Part shown: positions 25,693 to 34,722 of the stretch, in pieces | Numbering within the stretch: position 1 is the first letter of the stretch | Layout: each line of letters begins with the position of its first letter | Source: Flavobacteriaceae bacterium | GTDB taxonomy: Bacteria; Bacteroidota; Bacteroidia; Flavobacteriales; Flavobacteriaceae | Direction: 5' to 3' | Assembly (NCBI GenBank): GCA_028284745.1 | Contig: JANQRC010000020.1 | Coordinates: 1-64,000, forward strand | DNA: 64,000 bases | Notes under the pieces: model-generated | Told to the model about the DNA's origin: nothing | The model's input: only the letters and a program-made list of their open reading frames with translations | The model's database searches: none | Position numbers and translations under genes: made by a program

Positions 25693-26268
25693 TTAAAGCG
25701 ATTCAAGAAACGCAATCAACTTCCGAACGGCGATGCCTCGATGCGCGAGCTGGTTCTTTTCTTGCATGGAAAGCTCTGCGAAGGTGTGTTCGTACCCTAG
25801 TGGTTGAAAGATAGGATCGTAACCAAAGCCTTGGTCGCCTCGTTTTTGGTATAGGATGGTTCCTCTGGCAATGCCTTCAAAGAAATGTTGCTGACCGTTG
25901 AGGTTGAGTGCGATCACCGTCTTGAATTGGGCTGAGCGATCTTTTTGATCGTCTAACTCATGCAACAATTTTTGCATGTTGTCGTCACTGTTTTTTTGTG
26001 GTCCAGCATAGCGGGCAGAGTAGACACCGGGTGCTTTATTCAATGCGTTGACTTCTAAGCCCGTATCGTCGGCAAAGCAGTCATGGCCATAGTGTTGGGT
26101 CACATGATCGACCTTGAGTTGGGCATTGCCTTGGATGGTCTTGGCAGTCTCAGGAATTTCTTCGGTACAACCGATGTCGGTCAAACCAAGCAATTGAATA
26201 TGCTTGGGCATCAGGGCCTGTACCTCTCGGAGTTTATTGGGATTGTGGGTGGCAAAGACGAGTTGCAT
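25693..26268 (-). CDS. rdgB: Non-canonical purine NTP pyrophosphatase (RdgB/HAM1)
   Basis: Hydrolyses dITP, ITP and XTP to monophosphates, protecting DNA and RNA. 191 residues, family length. Signature blocks are MQLVFATHNPNKLREVQALMP, CFADDTGLEVNALNKAPGVYSARYAG, and GFGYDPIFQPLGYEHTFAELSMQEKNQLAHRG. The ATG at 26268 starts directly at the conserved FATHN strand. Confidence 0.96.
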   Translation of the reverse strand: MQLVFATHNPNKLREVQALMPKHIQLLGLTDIGCTEEIPETAKTIQGNAQLKVDHVTQHYGHDCFADDTGLEVNALNKAPGVYSARYAGPQKNSDDNMQKLLHELDDQKDRSAQFKTVIALNLNGQQHFFEGIARGTILYQKRGDQGFGYDPIFQPLGYEHTFAELSMQEKNQLAHRGIAVRKLIAFLESL

Positions 26269-26558
26269 GGGGTAAAAATAGTGAATAAGAAATGTAGGTA
26301 ACCATTGTATATGAAAGAATAATCAAGAAATGAACACAATGAATATTTAAAACAACTAGGGCTGAAAACTATTTGAATGATGAAATGGTAAGACTTTGCT
26401 CAAGCGCATTTAAGTTTGCTCATGTCTGATGTTTATAAACTTTTATGCTAATGCTAGTAAGGCTCTAGTAATAAAACCATCCTCCATGACATCAAATTGA
26501 TTGTGAGTGTTAGCTCCAAAACCAAGTCAAAGCTGAGAGCTTAAGCGAAAACGTTGCT
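26269..26558. other. Intergenic region between RdgB and bestrophin genes
   Basis: AT-rich, with no gene, RNA or strong repeat seen. A 27-codon open run on the minus strand (26443-26526) looks protein-like but matches nothing I recognise. Confidence 0.5.
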
Positions 26559-27662
26559 CTACATCACAATATCATTCACCCACGTATACGGTTCTGGGAT
26601 GTCGGTATCGTCGATCAGCTGACGGATGTCGATCTCGATACCACGGCTTAGATCGGTGATCGGCACATCGTTCGGGCCGCCTTCAAAAGGATTCTCCGTG
26701 TTCTCGCCAATAGCTTCCATCGTATGGAACACCCAGGCCAGCAAGGCACTGAATGGTATCGAGAACCATACAAAATGCTTTCCGATAAACAGCTGCAACT
26801 TCTGCATGCCTTCCCAATAGGCAGGATTTTCGGTGAGATAGGCGATGATCCGCCCACCTAGACTGTCAAAACCTTCCATCATCCCGAAAGGCAATAGCAA
26901 GATAAACACCCACACGAACATATAGTTGAGCGTGGCAAATTGCCTTGGGTAGGGGAAGTTCTTGATACGTTCGCTCTTTCCTTGCAAGGTGTAGAACTCG
27001 ACAAGCATGTTGCTCATCTCCATATGACGAAAATCTTCGATATAGCCAGCCGCTTCCAATTCTTTCAGCCTGCGTGATTGTACACCCAGAATTTGTGAGG
27101 CCTTGTTTCCTTTGGCAAAGATCTCTTTGTGATCGGCGTCTGACAAGTAGGGCTTGATGACGTCTTCGATGGGATATACATCTTCGTGGACGGTGTATTG
27201 CGACGCTCGAAACTCCATAGCCGATCTGCGCATCTTCAGATGCATTTCCCAGGGTTTGTCGGCTCGTAACTGGTAGCGCAGTGCCGTAAGCCAGGCCACA
27301 TGGCGGTGTACCAGCTCGCGCTTGATCTCCTGTAGCTCTTCTGCAGACAGTCTCTTCTCAGCGTGTTTGTTGGTGATGAAATCCTTGACCATGATGGTCC
27401 ACGAACGAGAGGCATTCACGATACCTCCCCAGATCTTTCGGGCTTCCCACAGACGATCATACGAAGCGTTGTTCTTGAAACCGACGATGAATGCTACAGC
27501 CGTACCCAGCACACCAAGGGGCAACCACGGCACATGCAACCATTTCCAGCGCATCACCTCATACAGGAATACTGGGATGAATGCCAGGAGTAGAAATTTG
27601 AAAATATCTCTACGGGTCCATTTGATAACACCCTTTACGGGAAAGATTCGTCTTGTGTACAT
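26559..27662 (-). CDS. Bestrophin family ion channel protein
   Basis: 367 residues, longer than many bacterial bestrophins (about 300). N-terminal hydrophobic helices (FLLLAFIPVFLYEV, LGVLGTAVAFIVGFKNNASYDRLWEARKIWGG), where the FKNNASYDRWWEAR-type block is the family signature, a central helical cytoplasmic part, then helices near 245-265 and 300-315. The C-terminal NPFEGGPNDVPITDLSRGIEIDIRQLI is the conserved end. Forms anion channels in the inner membrane by family knowledge. Confidence 0.92.
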   Translation of the reverse strand: MYTRRIFPVKGVIKWTRRDIFKFLLLAFIPVFLYEVMRWKWLHVPWLPLGVLGTAVAFIVGFKNNASYDRLWEARKIWGGIVNASRSWTIMVKDFITNKHAEKRLSAEELQEIKRELVHRHVAWLTALRYQLRADKPWEMHLKMRRSAMEFRASQYTVHEDVYPIEDVIKPYLSDADHKEIFAKGNKASQILGVQSRRLKELEAAGYIEDFRHMEMSNMLVEFYTLQGKSERIKNFPYPRQFATLNYMFVWVFILLLPFGMMEGFDSLGGRIIAYLTENPAYWEGMQKLQLFIGKHFVWFSIPFSALLAWVFHTMEAIGENTENPFEGGPNDVPITDLSRGIEIDIRQLIDDTDIPEPYTWVNDIVM

Positions 27663-27710
27663 ATCGTTCGGTCAGTTAGTTCATAAAAATAACAAGAAAA
27701 AAGGTCTTGA

Positions 27711-28184
27711 TCAACGATGGTGATACGGCTCGTTCCGCAAGATGGTATAGGCACGATACAACTGCTCAACAAAGAAGAGGCGAATCATCTGATGCGAGAA
27801 GGTCATGGCCGAGAGGGATAGTTTGCCAGAGGCTTTGGCATATACGGCTTCTGAGAAACCATATGGCCCACCGATCACAAAGACCAAGGTCTTGATGCCT
27901 GAGTTCATCTTCTTCTGCAGAAATTCGGAGAATCGTACCGAGGAATAACCCTTCCCGTGTTCGTCAAGTAACACCAGATGGTCGGTGGGCTGTAGCTTCC
28001 TTAGTATCAGCTCACCTTCTTTTTGTTTTTGCTTCGCTTCCGAAAGATTCTTCGTATTCTTGATATCGAGAATGATGTCGAATTCAAACTTCACATAATG
28101 CCCCAGCCGCTTCTGATAATCAGCGATCAACTGTTGAAGGTTCGAGTTGTCGGTCTTTCCTATGGCGATGAGCTTGATGGTCAT
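27711..28184 (-). CDS. rlmH: 23S rRNA (pseudouridine1915-N3)-methyltransferase
   Basis: SPOUT methyltransferase that modifies helix 69 of 23S rRNA. 157 residues, exact family length. MTIKLIAIGKTDN at the start, DHLVLLDEHGKGYSSVRFSEFL, LVFVIGGPYGFSEAVYAKA for the knotted SAM site and the terminal ALT-like SLSAMTFSHQMIRLFFVEQLYRAYTILRNEPYHH. Confidence 0.97.
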   Translation of the reverse strand: MTIKLIAIGKTDNSNLQQLIADYQKRLGHYVKFEFDIILDIKNTKNLSEAKQKQKEGELILRKLQPTDHLVLLDEHGKGYSSVRFSEFLQKKMNSGIKTLVFVIGGPYGFSEAVYAKASGKLSLSAMTFSHQMIRLFFVEQLYRAYTILRNEPYHHR

Positions 28185-28186
28185 TT

Positions 28187-28235
28187 TCTTGAGTTGAAAG
28201 TGGAAAGTTAAGAGTTAAGAGTTAAGAGGGAGTTT
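28187..28235. repeat. Short simple repeats upstream of nadC
   Basis: GAGTTGAAAGTGGAAAGTTA followed by three copies of a 7 bp unit (AGAGTTA). The GTTGAAAGTGGAAAGTT core also occurs at about 25249, within the repeat-rich region. Confidence 0.6.
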
Positions 28236-28323
28236 ATGAGTTGATAAGTTTGAAATTTTAGGAGTGAAGTGTAAATCCAACCTTCTAATGATCCAACCAA
28301 CCAAAAACAGTATTTTAGCACCC

Positions 28324-29181
28324 ATGATCTCAGAAGCACAATTTCAGAAGGAACTAGACTTGATCATTGCAAATGCCATTCGTGAAGACGTAGGCGATGG
28401 TGATCACAGCTCGTTAGCCTGCATTCCGGGAGCCGCCACGGGAAAGGCAAAGCTTTTGGTAAAGGATGAAGGCATCATTGCAGGCGTGGAATTCGCCAAA
28501 ATGGTGTTCGCCGATGTGGACCCAGACACGAAGATCGAAGTGTTGGTCGAAGATGGTCGACCTGTGAAGTACGGAGATATCGCCTTCTATGTGGAAGGCA
28601 GTTCACAAAGCATCCTCAAGGCCGAACGATTGGTGTTGAATGCCATGCAGCGCATGAGTGCCATTGCAACAAAGACAAACCAATTTGTAAAGTTGCTAGA
28701 AGGAACGAAGACACAGATACTGGATACCCGAAAGACCACACCAGGCATTCGCGCCTTGGAAAAGTGGGCAGTGAAGATCGGTGGTGGCGCCAACCATCGT
28801 TTTGCCTTGTACGATATGATCATGCTGAAGGACAACCATATCGATTTTGCTGGAGGTATCACCAAAGCGATCGATAAGACCAAAACATACCTTGAAGAAA
28901 CAGGACGCGACCTCAAGGTGATTGTTGAGGCTCGCGACCTTCAGGAGATCGAAGAGATCCTGCAGTCGGATGGTGTATACCGGATCTTGATCGACAACTT
29001 CAACTATGAGGATACGCGTACGGCAGTGCAAATGATTGGCGATCAATGCCTAACGGAATCTTCAGGTGGCATCAACCTGAGAACAGCACGACAGTACGCC
29101 GAATGCGGCGTAGACTTTATCTCTAGTGGCGCGTTAACACATTCGGTCTACAACATGGACCTTAGCTTAAAAGCTTTATAG
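28324..29181 (+). CDS. nadC: Nicotinate-nucleotide diphosphorylase (carboxylating)
   Basis: Converts quinolinate and PRPP to nicotinate mononucleotide in NAD synthesis. 285 residues from ATG 28324; an open frame from 28264 adds a low-quality extension. Seen: NAIREDVGDGDHSSLACIP, NAMQRMSAIATKTNQFV, ILDTRKTTPGIRALEKWAVKIGGGANHRFALYDMIMLKDNH, and EVEARDLQEIEE-type strand (VIVEARDLQEIEEIL), ending GVDFISSGALTHSVYNMDLSL. The YihY gene begins directly after its stop, so the two are cotranscribed. Confidence 0.96.
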   Translation: MISEAQFQKELDLIIANAIREDVGDGDHSSLACIPGAATGKAKLLVKDEGIIAGVEFAKMVFADVDPDTKIEVLVEDGRPVKYGDIAFYVEGSSQSILKAERLVLNAMQRMSAIATKTNQFVKLLEGTKTQILDTRKTTPGIRALEKWAVKIGGGANHRFALYDMIMLKDNHIDFAGGITKAIDKTKTYLEETGRDLKVIVEARDLQEIEEILQSDGVYRILIDNFNYEDTRTAVQMIGDQCLTESSGGINLRTARQYAECGVDFISSGALTHSVYNMDLSLKAL

Positions 29182-30156
29182 ATGCATAGTAAGGCAGAGC
29201 GCTCTCTTGAAAGAATTCCTATCATTGGCTGGTTTGTAAAACTGTTTAAAAAGTTAAAACTACCCGGTTTTGAAGGGCTATCCGTCTATGATCTGCTCGA
29301 GTTGTACACCTCCGGAATTGTCAAAGGCGCACTGTCAACACGGGCGAGTGCTATTGCGTTTAGCCTGTTCATGGCTCTGTTTCCGCTGATTATTTTTCTA
29401 GTTACCCTGATTCCCTTTGTGGCTCCATACATCCTAATGCCAGGAAATGAGCCTTTTGATAAGACCATGTTGTTCTATCTGGAGACTTTCCTCCCGACGG
29501 CAACCAGTGATTACTTCAGTTCCATATTCGAAGAGATCAACAGTCAGAAGCGCAGCGGTCTACTTTCTTCAGCCTTTGGTCTGTCTATCATTCTGATCGC
29601 CAATGGGGTCAATGCCATTTTTGCAGGCTTTGAACGCTCACATCATGTCGAACTCACACGAAACTTTATCAGACAGTATCTCTATGCATTTGGCGTAGGG
29701 CTGATGCTGGCAATACTCTTGATCATTACTGCAGTTTTGTTTGTATATTTTGAATTCTATGTAGTTTCGTATGTCAGTGAGTGGGCAAGCAAAACAACAG
29801 GGACTTCTTTAGATGCCGGTGATAACTTAGGTGTGGTCATTGGTAAGACCATCTCACTTTTTGTGGTGACCTACCTTGGTACAGCGATCCTCTATTACTT
29901 TGGAACCAGAGAGGGTAGAAAGGCACGGTTCTTTTCCATTGGCGCCTTGATGACCACATTATTGGTCATGCTTACTTCGTATCTTTTTGGTATTTATGTG
30001 GAAAAGTTTGCGCGTTACAATGAATTGTATGGCGCATTGGGAGGATTGTTGATCCTGATGGTCTATATTTGGTTGAACAGCAATATTCTGTTGTTGGGCT
30101 TTGAGTTGAACGCTTCCTTAAATCGATTACGTGCAAAAGCAAAGGAGAACCATTAA
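29182..30156 (+). CDS. YihY/virulence factor BrkB family membrane protein
   Basis: 324 residues with six hydrophobic helices. Family blocks: KGALSTRASAIAFSLFMALFPLIIFLVTLIPF near residue 50, LFVTYLGTAILYYFG-type helix near 230, and the end YGALGGLLILMVYIWLNSNILLLGFELNASL. Often mislabelled ribonuclease BN; the actual function is unknown, inner membrane. Starts immediately after nadC; its 3' end overlaps the DUF2147 reading frame. Confidence 0.92.
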   Translation: MHSKAERSLERIPIIGWFVKLFKKLKLPGFEGLSVYDLLELYTSGIVKGALSTRASAIAFSLFMALFPLIIFLVTLIPFVAPYILMPGNEPFDKTMLFYLETFLPTATSDYFSSIFEEINSQKRSGLLSSAFGLSIILIANGVNAIFAGFERSHHVELTRNFIRQYLYAFGVGLMLAILLIITAVLFVYFEFYVVSYVSEWASKTTGTSLDAGDNLGVVIGKTISLFVVTYLGTAILYYFGTREGRKARFFSIGALMTTLLVMLTSYLFGIYVEKFARYNELYGALGGLLILMVYIWLNSNILLLGFELNASLNRLRAKAKENH

Positions 30157-30565
30157 TGCACTCGTCCTTTTATTCGGCATGCTTGCCGTGTCGGCACAGT
30201 CTGTGTTAGGCAAGTGGAAGACCATTGATGACAAGACGGGCAAAGCGCGCTCCATCGTTTCCATCTACGAAGAACGAGGGAAGCTATTCGGAAACATCAC
30301 AGAACTGGTAGACCCTGATGAACCCAACCCTGTTTGTGAAGAGTGTACGGACGAACGAAAAGGACAACCCATCATCGGACTGCAGATCATTCGTGATTTG
30401 GTGAGAGATGGCAAGGCATATGCCAACGGAAAGATCCTGGACCCAGAGAATGGTAAAGAATACAAATGCAAGATCTGGGTAGACCCTGAAGATGCAGACA
30501 AGCTAAATGTTCGCGGATACATAGCATTCCTATATCGTACACAAGTGTGGCATCGTACAGAATAG
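30131..30565 (+). CDS. DUF2147 domain protein, exported
   Basis: 144 residues. Signal peptide TINALVLLFGMLAVSAQ, then DUF2147: VLGKWKTIDDKTGKARSIVSIYEERGKLFGNITELV, two cysteines (VCEECTDE), GLQIIRDLVRDGKAYANGKILDPENGKEYKCKIWVD and LNVRGYIAFLYRTQVWHR. DUF2147 proteins are small periplasmic barrels of unknown function. The start is uncertain: GTG at 30131 overlaps YihY by 26 bp and gives a basic n-region (QKQRR); ATT at 30152 sits a few bases after AAAGGAGAA, a good ribosome site. The nearby ATG at 30156 is in another frame and ends quickly. Confidence 0.85.
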   Translation: MQKQRRTINALVLLFGMLAVSAQSVLGKWKTIDDKTGKARSIVSIYEERGKLFGNITELVDPDEPNPVCEECTDERKGQPIIGLQIIRDLVRDGKAYANGKILDPENGKEYKCKIWVDPEDADKLNVRGYIAFLYRTQVWHRTE

Positions 30566-30595
30566 AAAAATTCCTCGAGGGTCTTCTTTTATGGA

Positions 30596-30622
30596 TTGTC
30601 ACCCTGAGCACAGTCGAAGGGC
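30596..30622. repeat. Dispersed GTCACCCTGAGCACAGTCGA repeat arm
   Basis: TTGTCACCCTGAGCACAGTC followed by GAAGGG. Same family as the inverted repeat at 14876-14930, here only one arm. It sits between the DUF2147 gene and priA. Confidence 0.65.
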
Positions 30623-30753
30623 CGGAAAAGCAAAAGAAATGAATAATGACCTCTAAAAATGATGACTATCCAGGTCTTTGTTGAAATGGAATTTTTATTC
30701 ACAATTGTTCTGGGTGAACATGCCTTATTTACAGAAGTCATTACTTTTGCGCA

Positions 30754-33204
30754 GTGCACTATTTCATAGACGTCATACTTCCCATCCCGTTACAAAAATT
30801 GTTTACGTATCAGATCTCTGAAGCGGAATTCAATTTCATCAGGCCAGGGATGCGCGTGGCTGTTCCCTTCGGGAAACGCAAGGTGTATGCAGCGTTGGCA
30901 CACAATAAGCATCAGACCCCGCCACAGACCTATGAAGCCAGAGAGATCGAACAGATCTTGGATGAATCACCTGTGGTCACTCAAAAGCAACTAAAACATT
31001 GGGAATGGATCGCATCGTATTATATGTGTTCGCTGGGCGAAGTGTTTCGTTCGGCTATGCCGACTGCCTTTTTGTTAGAGAGCGAGACGATTATTTATAA
31101 GAATGAGAAGCAGACTGTGGATGAAGCCTCGTTGGATGATGAAGAGTTTCAAGTGTATGAGGCCTTACAGCATCAGCCGTCGCTAAGTATTCAGCGAGTG
31201 ATGGACATCCTGGGCAAGAAGACCGTTTTGCCTGTGATCTATCGTTTGGTTCAGAAAGAAGTCCTTCAACTGAAAGAGGAAGTCTATGAGCAATACAAAC
31301 CAAAAATGGTGCGGTATGTCCGGCTTCATCCCAACTATGGCAAAGATGAGGCATTACAACAGTTATTGGACACCTTAGGCCGAGCGCCCAAACAGCGAAA
31401 AACGATCTTGACCTTGTTCTCCTTACAAGCAAGCGAGAAGAAGCCTATCCCAGTAAAACAGCTGATGCTGAAGAGTGAAAGTTCACCAGCGGTTGTAAGG
31501 GCGTTGATCGATAAAGAGATCTTAGAAACATATCATTTGCAGCAAGACCGCGTATCATACGATGGCACTACCTATTCAAGTAAAGAGCTCAGCGAGGCTC
31601 AAAACACTGCATTGCAAGGAATACAAGAGTCTTTCGTTAATAGTGACGTGACCCTCTTGCATGGTGTCACTTCCTCTGGAAAGACCGAGATCTACGTGAA
31701 GCTCATTGAAGAGATGATTGCCAAAGGAAAGCAGGTATTGTATCTGCTGCCCGAGATAGCGTTGACAACGCAACTTATTCAGCGGTTGCAGCGTTATTTT
31801 GGTGAGAAGGTCTCTATCTATCATTCACGCTATTCCGTTAATGAACGGGTCGAGGTATGGAATCATGTGCTGCGACAGCACCCGAAAGCTAGTGTGGTGA
31901 TCGGTGCTCGCTCTGCAATTAGTTTGCCATTTTCAAATTTGGGACTGGTGATCACAGACGAAGAGCATGAGAGTTCGTTTAAACAGTTCGATCCCGCACC
32001 GCGCTATCACGGTCGTGATGTTGCCATCGTCCTTGCCAAGTTGCACCAGGCCAAGGTGTTGCTAGGTTCTGCTACGCCAAGTTTGGAAAGCTATTTCAAT
32101 GCCCAAGCAGGAAAGTATGGCCTGGTAGAGCTTACTAAACGCTTCGGAAATGTGTTGATGCCTGATATCGAATTGGTAGACCTGAAGGAGAAACACCGCA
32201 AAAAACGTATGAAAGGACATTTCTCTGATCGTTTGTTAGAAGAAATGGAAGAGACCCTCAAAGTGAGAAAGCAGATCATCCTGTTTCAAAATAGAAGGGG
32301 CTACGCACCTATTGTAGAGTGTACTACTTGTGGGCATTCGCCACAGTGTCCTAATTGCGACGTGAGTCTTACCTACCATCAATATCGCGACCAGCTTCGC
32401 TGTCATTACTGTGGCTATAACATAGCGATGCAACGGTCGTGTTTGGCTTGTGGAGATCAAACCTTGGACACCAAAGGCTTTGGCACGCAACAGATAGAGG
32501 AGGAGGTCAAGTCACTTTTTCCAGACCATAGGGTAGGTCGAATGGATCTAGACACCACTCGCGGCAAACACGGATATCAGAAGATCATCAATGCTTTTGA
32601 GTTACAAGAGCTTGATGTTTTGGTAGGAACGCAGATGCTCACCAAAGGACTGGATTTTAAGAATGTGCAGTTGGTGGGCGTGCTTAATGCTGATTCGCTG
32701 ATCAACTACCCAGACTTTCGTTCGCACGAACGCACATTTCAGTTATTGCAACAAGTTTCGGGCAGGGCAGGGCGTTTTGACGAACGCGGGAAGGTGATCA
32801 TTCAGACCTATAATCCCTACCATCGCATCTTTCAGCAAGTGTCCGTCAACGATTATACGGGGATGTACGATGATCAGGTCGAGGAACGCTATCAATATAA
32901 ATATCCACCCTATCATCGTTTGATACGTATCACGTTAAAACATCGTGACCACAACATGGTGAACGAAGCCTCCGAATGGTTTGCAAAGGGACTTAGAAAT
33001 GTCTTTCAGGCAAACGTGCTAGGCCCAGAGTTCCCGCCCATATCACGAATTCGCAATCAGTATATCAAGCACATTCTATTGAAGATTCCCAAAGGACAGC
33101 ATTTGGGAGAAACAAAGGCGGTCGTGCATAGGTTGCACGACCGCTTCAATGCTGTTTCCAGTTATCGAAAGATCCGATTGATCCTCGATGTAGATTGTTA
33201 TTAA
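30754..33204 (+). CDS. priA: Primosomal protein N', replication restart helicase PriA
   Basis: 816 residues. N-terminal DNA-binding domain (HYFIDVILPIPLQKLFTYQI, GMRVAVPFGKRKVYAAL), helicase motif I HGVTSSGKTEIYVKLI, DEAD-like DEEH (LVITDEEHESSFKQFD), GSATPSLES, then the zinc region with eight cysteines in CxxC pairs (CTTCGHSPQCPNCD, CHYCGYN, CLACGD) and QVSGRAGRFDERG. Start is GTG at 30754; the conserved domain begins at its second residue. Converges with the LytTR regulator gene, overlapping 4 bp. Confidence 0.96.
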   Translation: MHYFIDVILPIPLQKLFTYQISEAEFNFIRPGMRVAVPFGKRKVYAALAHNKHQTPPQTYEAREIEQILDESPVVTQKQLKHWEWIASYYMCSLGEVFRSAMPTAFLLESETIIYKNEKQTVDEASLDDEEFQVYEALQHQPSLSIQRVMDILGKKTVLPVIYRLVQKEVLQLKEEVYEQYKPKMVRYVRLHPNYGKDEALQQLLDTLGRAPKQRKTILTLFSLQASEKKPIPVKQLMLKSESSPAVVRALIDKEILETYHLQQDRVSYDGTTYSSKELSEAQNTALQGIQESFVNSDVTLLHGVTSSGKTEIYVKLIEEMIAKGKQVLYLLPEIALTTQLIQRLQRYFGEKVSIYHSRYSVNERVEVWNHVLRQHPKASVVIGARSAISLPFSNLGLVITDEEHESSFKQFDPAPRYHGRDVAIVLAKLHQAKVLLGSATPSLESYFNAQAGKYGLVELTKRFGNVLMPDIELVDLKEKHRKKRMKGHFSDRLLEEMEETLKVRKQIILFQNRRGYAPIVECTTCGHSPQCPNCDVSLTYHQYRDQLRCHYCGYNIAMQRSCLACGDQTLDTKGFGTQQIEEEVKSLFPDHRVGRMDLDTTRGKHGYQKIINAFELQELDVLVGTQMLTKGLDFKNVQLVGVLNADSLINYPDFRSHERTFQLLQQVSGRAGRFDERGKVIIQTYNPYHRIFQQVSVNDYTGMYDDQVEERYQYKYPPYHRLIRITLKHRDHNMVNEASEWFAKGLRNVFQANVLGPEFPPISRIRNQYIKHILLKIPKGQHLGETKAVVHRLHDRFNAVSSYRKIRLILDVDCY

Positions 33205-33896
33205 AGGCTAGCCAACGCTTCAGAAAGCATCGACTTCTTGTTTCGGCTCAATGGGATTTGCTTTCCGTCTACCTCTACATTTCTACTATTATAACGCTCT
33301 ACCTTGTCCAAATTGACGATGTATGACTTGTGTATGCGTAGGAATTTATCTTCCGGAAGCTGTTTCTCAAAAGACTTCATGGTAGATAGTACCACAATAT
33401 TAGCTTCGTCGGTGACCAACTTCACATAATCGCCCAACGCCTCGATCCACTTGATGTCGTTAAGGATCACTTTTCGCTTTTTCAAGTTGCTCTTCACGAA
33501 GATGTGCTCTTCGTCTTCTGGCGAACGCATGCTTTTCTGCTTGAACTTGCTCAGTACACGGTCGATGGCCTGGTCAAAACGGTCTCGAGTAAGCGGTTTT
33601 TGTAGGTAATCAGTGACGTTATAATCAAAGGCCTTGAAGGCATATTCGGTCTTGCCAGTAACAAGTATCACTTGTGGTGGGTCTTGCAGAGATTCAAGTA
33701 GGTCAAAGCCATTTAATATAGGCATTTCAACATCGAGAAAAATAAGATCTACCTCGTGTGTCTTAAGTCCATTCTTAGCTTCAATCGCATTTCCATACTC
33801 GGCCACCAAGTTCAAAGAAGGGTGGTTGAGTACCATCTTGGCCACCGCCATTCTTTGAATGGAAGAATCCTCTACTATGATGCAATTAATCTTCAT
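33201..33896 (-). CDS. LytTR family response regulator
   Basis: 231 residues. Receiver domain 1-120: CIIVEDSSIQRMAVAKMV with acidic pocket, LIFLDVEMPILNGFDLLE with phospho-acceptor Asp near 54, and ILVTGKTEYAFKAFDYNVTDYLQKPL. LytTR DNA-binding domain about 135-230: DIKWIEALGDYVKLVTDE, FLRIHKSYIVNLDKVERYNSRNVEVDGKQIPLSRNKK. No histidine kinase gene is adjacent, so its partner is encoded elsewhere. Confidence 0.94.
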   Translation of the reverse strand: MKINCIIVEDSSIQRMAVAKMVLNHPSLNLVAEYGNAIEAKNGLKTHEVDLIFLDVEMPILNGFDLLESLQDPPQVILVTGKTEYAFKAFDYNVTDYLQKPLTRDRFDQAIDRVLSKFKQKSMRSPEDEEHIFVKSNLKKRKVILNDIKWIEALGDYVKLVTDEANIVVLSTMKSFEKQLPEDKFLRIHKSYIVNLDKVERYNSRNVEVDGKQIPLSRNKKSMLSEALASL

Positions 33897-34019
33897 TTTG
33901 ATAAGATTATGGGATTTTTCTTTAACACAATAGTATAAAAAAAAAGGTAATCAAACAATTAAAATGTTGTAAAGTATGGATTACATGTTGTTAACTTTAT
34001 CGAATAAATATGCATGAAC

Positions 34020-34050
34020 TTTGACATTATGTGCAAAAAGATTACTTTTG
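34020..34050 (+). promoter_or_regulatory. Canonical Bacteroidetes promoter of the rpsF operon
   Basis: TTTG at 34020-34023 (-33 box), 19 bp spacer, TACTTTTG at 34043-34050 (-7 box, consensus TAnnTTTG). Transcription would start near 34057, about 18 bp before the rpsF ATG at 34075. Confidence 0.85.
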
Positions 34051-34074
34051 CACTCATTTTAATAAAATCCAACT

Positions 34075-34413
34075 ATGAATCATTACGAAACTGTTTTCAT
34101 TTTGAATCCCGTTTTATCTGACACCCAGATAAAGGAGACAGTTAAGAAGTATGAAGATTTCTTGACCGCTCGTGGGGCAAAATTTGTTGCCAAAGAGGAT
34201 TGGGGGCTAAAGAAGTTGGCCTATCCTATCCAACACAAGAAAAGTGGATTCTACCACTTGTTCGAGTTCCAAGTGGACGGAGCTGCTATCGAACCTTTTG
34301 AACTTGAATTTAGAAGAGATGAGCGCATCATGCGTTACCTGACTGTAAAGCTAGACAAGCACGCTGTTGCTTGGGCCGAGAAAAGAAGAAACCGTAACAA
34401 AGCAAACGCATAA
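34075..34413 (+). CDS. rpsF: 30S ribosomal protein S6
   Basis: 112 residues. [46 protein letters not shown] and [16 protein letters not shown] are typical S6 blocks. First gene of the rpsF-rpsR-rplI operon, 2 bp before rpsR. Binds 16S rRNA in the platform with S18. Confidence 0.97.
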   Translation: MNHYETVFILNPVLSDTQIKETVKKYEDFLTARGAKFVAKEDWGLKKLAYPIQHKKSGFYHLFEFQVDGAAIEPFELEFRRDERIMRYLTVKLDKHAVAWAEKRRNRNKANA

Positions 34414-34415
34414 TC

Positions 34416-34715
34416 ATGGCTACATCTATAGAACAACAAGCTAAAGGAAAGAAAGACGGGGAGATCAGATATCTTACCCCGCTTAACATCGAGACAGCTA
34501 AAGCAAAGAAGTACTGCCGTTTCAAGAGATCTGGGATCAAGTACATCGATTACAAAGACCCTGATTTCCTGTTGAAATTTGTGAACGAGCAAGGAAAGAT
34601 CCTTCCAAGACGTTTAACAGGAACTTCATTAAAGTACCAGCGTAAGGTGTCAGTGGCCGTGAAAAGGGCGCGTCACCTAGCGTTGATGCCATACGTGGGA
34701 GACCTATTAAAATAA
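34416..34715 (+). CDS. rpsR: 30S ribosomal protein S18
   Basis: 99 residues. Core [77 protein letters not shown] follows the S18 family throughout (reported here in summary form: [12 protein letters not shown] is the signature). Basic N-terminal extension. Between rpsF and rplI. Confidence 0.97.
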   Translation: MATSIEQQAKGKKDGEIRYLTPLNIETAKAKKYCRFKRSGIKYIDYKDPDFLLKFVNEQGKILPRRLTGTSLKYQRKVSVAVKRARHLALMPYVGDLLK

Positions 34716-34722
34716 TATAGCC

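Noticed and set aside
26443..26526. Minus-strand 27-codon run ending in ...MEDGFITRALLALA, possible gene remnant.
   Set aside because: Looks protein-like but I cannot match it to a family, and runs of this length occur by chance.
28205..28228. Three copies of a 7 bp unit, considered as a CRISPR or phase-variable tract.
   Set aside because: No spacers, and the tract lies in the intergenic region, outside any gene; simple repeat only.
30742..30749. TACTTTTG, a perfect -7 box, only 5 bp before the priA GTG, suggesting a leaderless transcript.
   Set aside because: No TTTG at the expected 19 bp upstream; one eight-base match is weak evidence.
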